This document shows, in pieces, positions 35,248 to 44,693 of a DNA stretch of 64,000 nt. This DNA is from Curtobacterium flaccumfaciens UCD-AKU. Its GTDB lineage: Bacteria > Actinomycetota > Actinomycetes > Actinomycetales > Microbacteriaceae. Made by a program: the position numbers and the translations under genes. Position 1 is the stretch's first letter, and each line of letters opens with the position of its first letter. Location: positions 1 through 64,000 of the forward strand of contig NZ_KB714609.1 of assembly GCF_000349565.1 (NCBI RefSeq), read 5' to 3'. Below the pieces are notes generated by a model. That model saw only the letters and a program-made list of their open reading frames with translations, was not told the origin of the DNA and ran no database searches.

Positions 35248-36234
35248 GTGCTGACCCCGCGCGGCCCGATCGAGACGAGCTCCGTGCGGAAGTCCCTGCG
35301 CATCACCCTGATCACCCTCGGCGCACTGGTGGCGGTCCCGGTCCTCGCCCTGGCGACGACGACGGTCGTCAACGTCGTCGCGACCCACGTCGAGGCATCC
35401 GAGATCGACGACTACGGCGAGCGCGTGCCCGTCGACGGCAAGCAGATGAACGTCGTCGTCCGCGGCGCCGGCACCACGTCCGACACGGGGACGATCGTGC
35501 TCCTGCCGGGGCTCGGCACCGCCGCCCCCGGGCTCGACTTCGGGCCGCTCATCGACCAGCTCACCCGCTCGCACCGGGTCGTCGCCGTCGAACCCTTCGG
35601 CACCGGGCTGAGCGACCAGACCGACGTCCCGCGGACCGCGGCGAACATCACCCGCGAGGTCCACGAGGCCCTGCAGCACCTGCACGTCCACCGGTACGTG
35701 CTGATGGGCCACTCGGTCGCGGGCATCTACGCCCTGCGCTACACGGAGCGGTACCGCGACGAGGTGACCGCCTTCGTCGGCATCGACAGCAGTGTGCCGC
35801 GGCAGTCGAGCTGGGACGAGCCGATCCCGACCGGCACGATCGTCGCCCTCGATCGGCTCGGCCTGCTGCGCGCACTCGGCGGAGCGTCGTCGGACACGTA
35901 CGGCGACGCCTACGACGACGGGACGAAGCGCCAGATGCAGCTGCTCTCGGCGAAGAACGGTGCCGCCCCGACGATCATCGACGAGATGCGGCACGCGCCG
36001 GAGAACTTCCGGTCCGTCGAGGACTCGCGGTTCCCCACCGACCTGCCGGTGCTGTTGTTCGTGCGGACCAACGACGACGACGTGCCGAACTGGGTCCGGC
36101 TGCACGAACGTCAGGCCGCGAGCGTGGAACACGGCCGGGTCATCGGATTGGTCGGCGACCACTACCTGCACCACACACTGTCGGAACGGATCGCCAGGGA
36201 CACCGACGCGACCCTCGCTACCCTGGGCGCGTGA
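35248..36234 (+). CDS. Membrane-anchored alpha/beta hydrolase
   Basis: 328 aa from the GTG at 35248 (another GTG at 35284). One N-terminal hydrophobic helix (ITLITLGALVAVPVLALAT) anchors or exports it. LLPGLGTAAPG near residue 90 is the oxyanion loop, MGHSVAGIYALRY near 152 is the nucleophile elbow, and GDHYLHHTLS near the end holds the His. It overlaps the histidine kinase gene by GTGA, so it is co-expressed with the two-component system, perhaps as a target or signal-processing enzyme. Confidence 0.78.
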   Translation: MLTPRGPIETSSVRKSLRITLITLGALVAVPVLALATTTVVNVVATHVEASEIDDYGERVPVDGKQMNVVVRGAGTTSDTGTIVLLPGLGTAAPGLDFGPLIDQLTRSHRVVAVEPFGTGLSDQTDVPRTAANITREVHEALQHLHVHRYVLMGHSVAGIYALRYTERYRDEVTAFVGIDSSVPRQSSWDEPIPTGTIVALDRLGLLRALGGASSDTYGDAYDDGTKRQMQLLSAKNGAAPTIIDEMRHAPENFRSVEDSRFPTDLPVLLFVRTNDDDVPNWVRLHERQAASVEHGRVIGLVGDHYLHHTLSERIARDTDATLATLGA

Positions 36235-37412
36235 CGCAACCCGGGCAGGAGCGGCCCCGCGCCGAAGCCGACGTCCGGGTCGTCCGCTGGTCCTCGGTCG
36301 CGTCGCTGTGGCTCGTGGTGCTGGTGGGCGGCGGCGCGCAGGTCCTGATCGGCACCGACAGTCCGCCGACAGCGCGGACCCCCGTGCTCGTCGTGCTCAC
36401 CGTCGCCGCGACGGTGGCGGCGCTCGCATCGATCCCGCTGCTGCTCCGTCCCGCCGGTGCGGCGTCTGCGCGGCACCCGGCCGTGCTCGCCCTGCTGGTG
36501 CTCGCGGTCGCCACGTGGGTGGTCTCGCTCGTCCCGTCGGCGACCGGCTCCGCGTGGTCGTTCACCCTGGCGATCGCGGGCGGCACGGTCGGCTGCCTGC
36601 TGCGGGGGTGGGCCCGGGTCACCGTGCTCGCCGGCACCGTCGTCCTGCTGGTCGGGGCAGCCGACGCCCGCGCCGAGCCCGCCGAACTCGTCCTGGTCGG
36701 GACCCTCGCGCTCTTCGCCCTGATGCCGCTCAGCGTCGTCTGGATCCACCGTGTCGTGCTCCGGCTCGAAGCCGCACGTCGCACCGCCTCCGACCTCGCC
36801 GTCGCCGAGGAACGACTCCGCTTCGCCACCGACCTGCACGACATCCAGGGCCACCACCTGCAGGTCATCGCGCTGAAGAGCGAGCTCGCCGAACGGCTGC
36901 TCGACGCCGACCCCGAGCGTGCCCGGGGTGAGCTGTCCGACATCCGGACCGTGGCGCAGGAAGCGCTCGAGGACACCCGGGCGCTCGTCGGCGGTTACCG
37001 CACCGCGACGGTGGCGGTCGAGGCCCGGAACGCCGCAGCTGTCCTGCGGTCGGCGGGGGTCGACTGCCGCGTGCGGCTCGAGACCGCCGGCATGCCCGAC
37101 GCGGTCGGCGCCCTGTTCGCCGTCGCGATCCGCGAGGCCGCGACGAACACCATCCGGCACAGCCACGCCAGCACCGCGTCGATCGAGCTGCTGCGCGACG
37201 GCGACGCCTGGGCCCTCACGGTGGCGAACGACGCGCCGCGGTCGTCCGAACGGCCGGGCACGGGGACCGGGACCGGGACGGGGACGGGCATCGACGGGCT
37301 CCGGCAGCGCGTCACGCCACACGGTGGGACGGTCCACGTCGACCGGCGTGCGGACCGCTTCACCCTGGTGGTCCGCATCCCGGCCCCCGCACGAGCGGTG
37401 GTGTCCACGTGA
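36231..37412 (+). CDS. Sensor histidine kinase (DesK/NarL-type, HisKA_3)
   Basis: 393 aa. About five hydrophobic helices in residues 15-175 form a compact membrane sensor with little external loop. The HisKA_3 box is DLHDIQGHHLQVIAL near 203, with His as phosphoacceptor. The ATPase N-box is REAATNTIRHSHAST near 302, and a short G-box is GIDGLRQRV near 350. A run of alternating Gly-Thr (GTGTGTGTGTG) precedes the G-box, from a GGGACC repeat in the DNA. It overlaps the hydrolase before and the regulator after, so all three are one operon. Confidence 0.9.
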   Translation: MTQPGQERPRAEADVRVVRWSSVASLWLVVLVGGGAQVLIGTDSPPTARTPVLVVLTVAATVAALASIPLLLRPAGAASARHPAVLALLVLAVATWVVSLVPSATGSAWSFTLAIAGGTVGCLLRGWARVTVLAGTVVLLVGAADARAEPAELVLVGTLALFALMPLSVVWIHRVVLRLEAARRTASDLAVAEERLRFATDLHDIQGHHLQVIALKSELAERLLDADPERARGELSDIRTVAQEALEDTRALVGGYRTATVAVEARNAAAVLRSAGVDCRVRLETAGMPDAVGALFAVAIREAATNTIRHSHASTASIELLRDGDAWALTVANDAPRSSERPGTGTGTGTGTGIDGLRQRVTPHGGTVHVDRRADRFTLVVRIPAPARAVVST

Positions 37413-38005
37413 TCAGGATCGTGATCGCCGATGACGAGGAGCTCATCCGCGGCGCACTCGTCGCCCTGCTCGGCCTGGAACCCGACCTCGAGGTCGTCGC
37501 CGACGTCCCCGACGGTGCCGCAGCGGTGGCCGCAGCCCGGAGATACCTGCCGGACGTCGTCCTGCTCGACCTCGAGATGCCCGTCCTCGACGGCATCGAG
37601 GCCGCTCGTGCGCTGTCGGACACGATGCCCACGGTGATCGTCACCCGCCACGCGCGGCCGGGAACCCTCCGACGTGCCCTGTCCGCCGGGGTCCGCGGCT
37701 TCGTCCCGAAGTCCACGCCGGCCGCCCGGCTGGCCGAGATCATCCGCGACGTGGCGGCAGGCGAGCGGTACATCGACGCCGGTCTCGCGGCGGCTGCGCT
37801 CAGCGAGGACGAGAGCCCGCTCACGCCGCGCGAGGCCGACGTCCTGCGCTGCACCCACGACGGACTCGCGACGAAGCAGATCGCCCGGGAGCTCTCGCTC
37901 GCGCACGGCACGGTCCGCAACCACCTGTCGTCGGCGATCGCGAAGCTGCACGTCGACAACCGCCTCGCAGCGGCAGCCGCGGCCTGGGACCGAGGGTGGA
38001 TCTGA
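37409..38005 (+). CDS. NarL/LuxR-type response regulator
   Basis: 198 aa. The receiver has IVIADDEE (acidic pocket), VVLLDLEMP with the phospho-Asp near residue 54 and FVPKSTP with the conserved Lys. The LuxR helix-turn-helix is LTPREADVLRC followed by TKQIARELSLAHGTVRNHLS near 160. GTG overlaps the kinase stop. It is the cognate partner of the kinase at 36231. The promoter at 38022 lies just downstream, but no binding-site evidence links them. Confidence 0.92.
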   Translation: MIRIVIADDEELIRGALVALLGLEPDLEVVADVPDGAAAVAAARRYLPDVVLLDLEMPVLDGIEAARALSDTMPTVIVTRHARPGTLRRALSAGVRGFVPKSTPAARLAEIIRDVAAGERYIDAGLAAAALSEDESPLTPREADVLRCTHDGLATKQIARELSLAHGTVRNHLSSAIAKLHVDNRLAAAAAAWDRGWI

Positions 38006-38021
38006 CCGATCCGCCCTTCTT

Positions 38022-38050
38022 TTGCATCATGCAAGACAAGTGGGTAGAGT
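38022..38050 (+). promoter_or_regulatory. Promoter with operator-like palindrome TTGCATCATGCAA
   Basis: TTGCAT (38022-38027), a 17-nt spacer and TAGAGT (38045-38050) make a strong sigma-70-type promoter for the 81-aa gene. TTGCA-TCA-TGCAA (38022-38034) overlaps the -35, so a dimeric repressor could block it. Confidence 0.65.
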
Positions 38051-38127
38051 GGTGGTCATCCAGCCGACGGCGTCGCGGTCGCCGGCTCGGTGACCCGCGG
38101 ACCTCGGCACGACGACGAGGAGCACCC

Positions 38128-38373
38128 ATGCAGAACCGTCAGAACCCCCTGGGCGGCGCCTACGTGACCGGCCTCGAGTCCCGCGCCGAGCTCGGCGCCT
38201 TCACGGGCGACGCGACCCGCAGCCCCGTCGGCAGCTACACCGGCACCGGCACAGGCCGCGCACTCGGCCGCTTCGTCGACACGCAGTTCCGCCGTCCCGG
38301 CACCGCGACGTCCTCGTCGCGCACCGTGACCGGCTCGTTCCGCACGGCGACGGGTTCGTTCCGCACCGCCTGA
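38128..38373 (+). CDS. Small repetitive protein (81 aa), unknown function
   Basis: ATG at 38128 with GAGGAG 6 nt upstream, a strong promoter 80 bp upstream and a hairpin after the stop, so it is well supported. The protein is Gly/Thr/Ser/Arg rich, starts [19 protein letters not shown], and ends with a repeat [12 protein letters not shown]. No hydrophobic segment. It looks intrinsically disordered and basic and could bind nucleic acid or a partner. I recognise no family. Confidence 0.7.
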   Translation: MQNRQNPLGGAYVTGLESRAELGAFTGDATRSPVGSYTGTGTGRALGRFVDTQFRRPGTATSSSRTVTGSFRTATGSFRTA

Positions 38374-38393
38374 GGCACCTGCCTCCACAGACT

Positions 38394-38450
38394 GCGAGCG
38401 GTCGTCCACCCCGGGGGTCCCCCCTCAACCCGGGTGGGGCGGCCGCTCGC
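38394..38450 (+). terminator. Long GC-rich hairpin
   Basis: GCGAGCGG pairs with CCGCTCGC at the base, and CCACCCCGGG with CCCGGGTGG higher up. It lies 20 bp after the 81-aa gene. Confidence 0.75.
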
Positions 38451-38519
38451 TCGCGTCCTCGCAGGAGTCCCGCGCACTTCCCCCGAACGCGTCAGGGCCG
38501 CCGATGCCAGGATGGACGC

Positions 38520-40139
<1,620 letters not shown>

Positions 40140-40149
40140 CGCCCTCGTC

Positions 40150-40185
40150 GGTCGGGCTGCGGGACTCGGTTCCCGCAGCCCGACC
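40150..40185 (+). terminator. Perfect 15-bp hairpin after pgm
   Basis: GGTCGGGCTGCGGGA and TCCCGCAGCCCGACC around CTCGGT. The following 40186-40235 carries weak pieces of the family-1 (GGGCCTCCAGGCC) and family-2 (GAACCGGGCGTACC) repeats. Confidence 0.88.
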
Positions 40186-40303
40186 GCCGGAACCGAACCG
40201 GGCCTCCAGGCCGTGCGCCGCAGGGGTGAACCGGGCGTACCGTGACTGCCGATCCACTCAGGAAGCGGTCTCGGTGTGACCGAGCACTTGCGGCAGTTGT
40301 AAC

Positions 40304-40320
40304 TTTGCAGGCAGCGCAAA
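40304..40320 (+). promoter_or_regulatory. Palindrome upstream of the DHA2 exporter
   Basis: TTTGC-AGGCAGC-GCAAA sits about 40 bp before the exporter ATG in an unusually A/T-rich stretch. It may be the operator of an unlinked TetR/MarR repressor; no regulator gene adjoins. Confidence 0.4.
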
Positions 40321-40361
40321 AATCGTTCTGCCAGCGCATCGGTACCCGGGAGACCCTGCTC

Positions 40362-42773
40362 ATGACCCAGACGGCGACCGCACCCGCGGCCCCCACCACG
40401 GCGTCCAACGTCGTGATGACGCACCGACAGATCCTGTTGGTGATCTACGGCCTGATGGCCGGCATGTTCCTCGGCGCCCTCGACCAGACCATCGTCGGCA
40501 CCGCGATCCGCACCATCGGCGACGACCTGCACGGCCTCGACCAGCAGGCCTGGGTCACCACCGGGTACCTCATCGCCTCGACGGTGACGACCCCGATCTA
40601 CGGCAAGCTCTCCGACATCTTCGGTCGCCGGCCGCTCTTCATCACCGCGATCGGCATCTTCATCGTCGGCTCGTTCGCCGCGTCGTTCTCCGACTCGATG
40701 CTCATGCTCGCCGGGTTCCGCGCGCTGCAGGGCCTGGGTGCCGGTGGCCTGATGTCCCTGCCGCTGGCGATCATGGGCGACATGCTCGCCCCACGCGAGC
40801 GGGCGAAGTACCAGGGCTACTTCCTGGCGGTCTTCGGCATCTCGTCGGTCATCGGGCCGCTCGTCGGTGGTGTCTTCGCCGGCGCCGACCAGCTGCTGTT
40901 CATCGCCGGCTGGCGCTGGGTCTTCCTGATCAACGTGCCGATCGGCGTCATCGCGCTGTTCATGGTGCTGACGTTCCTGCACCTGCCGAAGTTCGGCAAC
41001 CGCGGCAAGCCCCGCATCGACTGGTGGGGCGCGACGCTCGTCATCGTCACCCTCGTGCCACTGCTGCTCATCGCCGAGCAGGGCCGCGAGTGGGGCTGGG
41101 ACTCCCCCGCCGCGTTCGCCTGCTACGCCATCGGAGCCCTCGGCCTGATCGCGTTCATCATCGTCGAGCGGGCCATGGGCGACGACGCGATCCTGCCGAT
41201 GAAGCTGTTCGGGTCACGGGTGTTCTCGATGTCCGCGATCCTGTCGGTGCTGGTCGGCTTCGGCATGTTCGGCGCGATGCTGACGATCCCGCTCTACCTG
41301 CAGATCGTGAAGGGCGTGACCCCGACCGAGTCCGGGTTCGCGATGCTGCCGATGGTGCTCGGACTGATGATCTCGTCGATCGCCTCCGGCCAGATCATCT
41401 CGAAGACCGGCAACTACCAGGTGTTCCCCGTCACCGGCACCGCGTTCACGGCCGTCGGCTTCACCGTCCTGACGTTCCTGACCGCCGACCGGCCGCTCTG
41501 GTTCCTGATGCTCGGCATGTTCCTGATCGGCCTCGGGCTCGGGCAGCTCATGCAGACGCTGACCCTCGCCGCGCAGAACTCGGTCTCCCCCCGGGACATC
41601 GGTGTCGCCACGAGCGCCGCGACGTTCTTCCGCCAGATCGGCGGCACCATGGGCACCGCCGTCCTGCTCTCCGTGCTGTTCACCCTGATGCCGACCAACA
41701 TCAGCGCCGCCATGCAGAACGAGTCGGACCTGAAGAGCGCGCTCAACGCCGCGATGACCCCCTCGGTCGCGAACGCCTCGAAGAACCAGGGCGTGATGGA
41801 CGAGATCTGGACGAAGATCGTCGACCCGGTGCAGCAGAACGTGCAGGACGGCCTCGACCAGGGCACCGCGCAGGCGAACCAGGCAGCCGACGCCGCCGTG
41901 ACGAAGCAGGTGACCGCAGCCGTGCAGCGGCAGGTCGCCGCGGGCACCGTCCCCGCCGCCGCTGCGGACACGATCATCGCCCAGCAGGTCGACGACGCGA
42001 AGCCCGCCGCCGAGCAGCAGGCGCTCGAGACCGCCGCCACGAAGGCGAACGCCTCGGTCGTCGACGGGAAGCTGCAGATCGACTACTCCGACCGGGCGCA
42101 GCGGGAGAACGTCGTCGACCAGGTCGCGCCGACGCTCGTCAAGCAGCTCAAGAGCGGCGACTCGGCCGCGAACTCCTCCACCGACTCGGCGACGAGCGAC
42201 ACGTCGTTCCTGAACGGGGCCGACCCCCGTCTCAGCCGTCCGTTCCTGGTCGGGTTCAGCGACTCGGCCGTCCGCGTGTACTACGTCGGACTCGCGGTGA
42301 TCCTGCTCGCGTTCGTGCTGACGTGGTTCTTCCGGGTGCCGCCGCTCCGCAAGACCTCGGCGTTGCAGGAGCAGGCCGACGCGGCACGGACCGCCGACGC
42401 CGCGGCTGCTGCTCCGGGCGCCGGGCCGGAGCCGACGGTGCCGGGTGCGTCCTCGCGCGACGTGCCGACCTCACCGGACGTGACACCGCAGCCCCGGTCC
42501 GCTCGGGCGCCCGGAGCAGCCGGAGCACCCGACGGTGCGGACGACACCCGCGCGCCGCTGCCGAACGCCACGACGCACGGTGCCCACTCGGCGGCTGCGC
42601 CGGTCGACGAGCCCCCGACGACGACCGGTGCCATCCGGACCCGGGCTGCGCACGCGGCGACGGCCGTGGAGCCGGGCGCCCCCGGGGCCGCAGCCGATGC
42701 GGCGGAAGCGAGCCGGGCCTCCCGGCCGGACGCTGACGACGTGCACGCACACGGGCGGCACTCGGCCGAGTAG
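40362..42773 (+). CDS. DHA2-family (EmrB/QacA-like) MFS multidrug exporter, long form
   Basis: 803 aa; normal DHA2 members are about 500. Fourteen helices are expected. GALDQTIVGTAIRTI near residue 35 is DHA2 motif D1-like, YGKLSDIFGRRP near 75 is MFS motif A, and FLAVFGISSVIGPLVGG near 155 is motif C. Between the last two helices an extra domain of about 170 residues (Ala/Gln/Asp-rich, coiled-coil-like, VDPVQQNVQDGLDQG) should face outward. After the final helix a disordered, Ala/Pro-rich cytosolic tail of about 130 residues follows. GGGAGA precedes the ATG. A role in drug or metabolite efflux is likely. Confidence 0.88.
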   Translation: MTQTATAPAAPTTASNVVMTHRQILLVIYGLMAGMFLGALDQTIVGTAIRTIGDDLHGLDQQAWVTTGYLIASTVTTPIYGKLSDIFGRRPLFITAIGIFIVGSFAASFSDSMLMLAGFRALQGLGAGGLMSLPLAIMGDMLAPRERAKYQGYFLAVFGISSVIGPLVGGVFAGADQLLFIAGWRWVFLINVPIGVIALFMVLTFLHLPKFGNRGKPRIDWWGATLVIVTLVPLLLIAEQGREWGWDSPAAFACYAIGALGLIAFIIVERAMGDDAILPMKLFGSRVFSMSAILSVLVGFGMFGAMLTIPLYLQIVKGVTPTESGFAMLPMVLGLMISSIASGQIISKTGNYQVFPVTGTAFTAVGFTVLTFLTADRPLWFLMLGMFLIGLGLGQLMQTLTLAAQNSVSPRDIGVATSAATFFRQIGGTMGTAVLLSVLFTLMPTNISAAMQNESDLKSALNAAMTPSVANASKNQGVMDEIWTKIVDPVQQNVQDGLDQGTAQANQAADAAVTKQVTAAVQRQVAAGTVPAAAADTIIAQQVDDAKPAAEQQALETAATKANASVVDGKLQIDYSDRAQRENVVDQVAPTLVKQLKSGDSAANSSTDSATSDTSFLNGADPRLSRPFLVGFSDSAVRVYYVGLAVILLAFVLTWFFRVPPLRKTSALQEQADAARTADAAAAAPGAGPEPTVPGASSRDVPTSPDVTPQPRSARAPGAAGAPDGADDTRAPLPNATTHGAHSAAAPVDEPPTTTGAIRTRAAHAATAVEPGAPGAAADAAEASRASRPDADDVHAHGRHSAE

Positions 42774-42804
42774 TCGGCGCGGGCGCCCGCCCGCTGATGC
42801 CGAA

Positions 42805-42840
42805 CGACGAGGTCGCTGTCGCACGACGGCGACCTCGTCG
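42805..42840. terminator. Bidirectional hairpin between convergent genes
   Basis: CGACGAGGTCGC (42805-42816) pairs exactly with GCGACCTCGTCG (42829-42840). It separates the exporter on + from the DNA methyltransferase on -. Confidence 0.85.
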
Positions 42841-42888
42841 CATCTGCGCGGATGCACCCGTCGCGGCCGCGAGAGCGACTCCGTCGCC

Positions 42889-43779
42889 TCAGACCGCCGG
42901 CGCCGCGTCCCCCGCCGCTGCCGCCGGTGCTCCGGCAACCTCGAACGAGGCCCCCGGCAACCGCTTCCGCATCACGTCGATCGCCGACGGGTTGTCGTCC
43001 ACCAGCACGTACCGCCGCCCGAGCGCCTGTGCCACCGCACCCGTGGTCCCGCTGCCTGCGAAGAAGTCGAGGACCCAGTCGCCCTCGCGTGAGGACGCCT
43101 GCACGATCCGCCGCAGCACCCCCTCGGGCTTCTGCGTCGGGTAGCCGGTCTTCTCACGGCCCGTCGGCGAGACGATCGTGTGCCACCAGACGTCGGTGGG
43201 GAGCTTGCCGCGCTCGCGTTTCTCGGGCGTGACGAGCCCCGGTGCCATGTACGGCTCGCGGTCGACGGCCTCGGAGTCGAACCAGTACCGTGCCGGGTCC
43301 TTCACGTAGACCAGGATCGTGTCGTGCTTCGTGGGCCACCGCGTCTTGGACTTGGCGCCGAAGTCGTAGGCCCAGACGATCTCGTTCAGGAACGATTCGC
43401 GGCCGAAGAGCGCGTCGAGCAGCACCTTGGCGTAGTGCGACTCGCGGTAGTCGAGGTGCAGGTACAGCGTGCCGTCGGCGGCGAGCAGGCGCCAGGCCTC
43501 GATGAGGCGGGGTTCGAGGAACGACCAGTAGTCCTCGAACCGGTCGTCGAAGCGCATCAGGTCGCCGCGCACCCGTTCGTAGGTCCGGCCGTGGAACCCC
43601 ATCACGGGGCCGTCGGCCTTCGGCACGGCGGACGTCGCGTGCCGGCGCTGGTACCGGCCGGTGTTGAACGGCGGGTCGAGGTACACCAGCGTGAAGGAGC
43701 CGTCCGGGTACGCGGGGACCACATCGAGGGCGTCGCCGAGGACGACGCGGTCCGGGCCTCGGTCGTCTCCCCTGCGCAC
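42889..43779 (-). CDS. Orphan DNA methyltransferase (N4/N6, DPPF type)
   Basis: 296 aa. LVYLDPPFNTGRYQRR near residue 25 is catalytic motif IV, and VLDFFAGSGTTGAVAQAL near 245 is SAM motif I, an order typical of beta-class enzymes that methylate adenine-N6 or cytosine-N4. FLNEIVWAYDFGAKSKTRW near 128 and TGYPTQKPEGVLRRIV near 220 are further family blocks. The target domain is short. I chose the GTG at 43779, 6 nt after GACAAT (leaderless). No restriction enzyme adjoins, so it may have an epigenetic role like CcrM-type enzymes. Confidence 0.88.
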   Translation of the reverse strand: MRRGDDRGPDRVVLGDALDVVPAYPDGSFTLVYLDPPFNTGRYQRRHATSAVPKADGPVMGFHGRTYERVRGDLMRFDDRFEDYWSFLEPRLIEAWRLLAADGTLYLHLDYRESHYAKVLLDALFGRESFLNEIVWAYDFGAKSKTRWPTKHDTILVYVKDPARYWFDSEAVDREPYMAPGLVTPEKRERGKLPTDVWWHTIVSPTGREKTGYPTQKPEGVLRRIVQASSREGDWVLDFFAGSGTTGAVAQALGRRYVLVDDNPSAIDVMRKRLPGASFEVAGAPAAAAGDAAPAV

Positions 43780-43872
43780 GGACCCATTGTCGCGCACCGA
43801 GCAGGCACGCGGCGCGCGGCGCAGGCCTCCAGCACAGAGCGCACGCCCAGGCCGCGGCGTACGGTCGACTGC

Positions 43873-44163
43873 ATGGCAGCAGCACCCGAGGTCCGCAACG
43901 ACACCGACAAGCAGCAGTACTCCCTGGTCGAGGACGGCGAGGTCATCGGCTTCGCCGCGTACGAGATCGACGGGGACGAGATCCGCTTCGTGCACACCGA
44001 GGTCGATCCCGAGCACCGCGGCGGCGGGCACGCGTCGATCCTGGTGCAGCACGCGCTCGACGACGTGCGTTCCGGGTCGTCGCGACGTGTCGTCGCGCAG
44101 TGCAGCTACGTGCACGCGTGGATCGAGCGGCACCCGGACTACCAGGAGCTCACCACTCGCTGA
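43873..44163 (+). CDS. Small GNAT-fold acetyltransferase (YidJ/YjdJ-like)
   Basis: 96 aa, the short single-motif GNAT type. YSLVEDGEVIGFAAYEID opens, then FVHTEVDPEHRGGGHASILV gives the CoA-binding R-x-G-G-G, and VVAQCSYVHAWIERHPDYQ is the usual end. TACGGT lies 7 nt before the ATG (leaderless). Divergent from the methyltransferase. Substrate unknown. Confidence 0.88.
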   Translation: MAAAPEVRNDTDKQQYSLVEDGEVIGFAAYEIDGDEIRFVHTEVDPEHRGGGHASILVQHALDDVRSGSSRRVVAQCSYVHAWIERHPDYQELTTR

Positions 44164-44187
44164 GCGAGCAGCACGACGCGCAGAAGC

Positions 44188-44517
44188 TCAGTACGACCGG
44201 TCGTGCGTCCCCGCGCGTGCCTCGTGTCGCCCGGCGCTCCGCACCGTCGGCACCCGGATGAGCACGTTGCCGCTGAGCAGGTCGTGGTCATCGTCCGCCG
44301 GTGACGGTGCCTGTTTCGGCAGGCGCGCCTGCCGTTCGTACTCGGCTTGCGTCTCGTGCCGGGTCGGTGCGAACACCTCGTCCAGCATCCCGACCATGCC
44401 TCCGGATCCGCCGCTCCGCTGAGATTTGTTCGACAGGTCGATCCACCCCAAGCGATCGGCGATCCACACCACGACGGCCACAGCGGCCACCGCCCCCATG
44501 AAGATCAACCAGTTCAC
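44188..44517 (-). CDS. Hypothetical membrane-anchored protein
   Basis: 109 aa. One N-terminal transmembrane helix (LIFMGAVAAVAVVVWIADRLGWID), then a hydrophilic tail with EVFAPTRHETQAEYERQARL. GTG at 44517 follows TAGCGT by 7 nt. Such short anchored proteins are common in Microbacteriaceae; no function known to me. Confidence 0.65.
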   Translation of the reverse strand: MNWLIFMGAVAAVAVVVWIADRLGWIDLSNKSQRSGGSGGMVGMLDEVFAPTRHETQAEYERQARLPKQAPSPADDDHDLLSGNVLIRVPTVRSAGRHEARAGTHDRSY

Positions 44518-44693
44518 GGCAGCGACGCTACGTGGGCCGGGCGACGAGCGGATCAGCCGCGCGGGGGATTCCCATCATCCACACGTCTGGTTCATGAGAT
44601 CGAGGCGCACACTCGAGGCAGCGGCGGCCGGGACGTCCCCCCTCAGCTCCGGCCGCCGCGTCACCGGACACATCGGCGTGCCATGATGACGCC

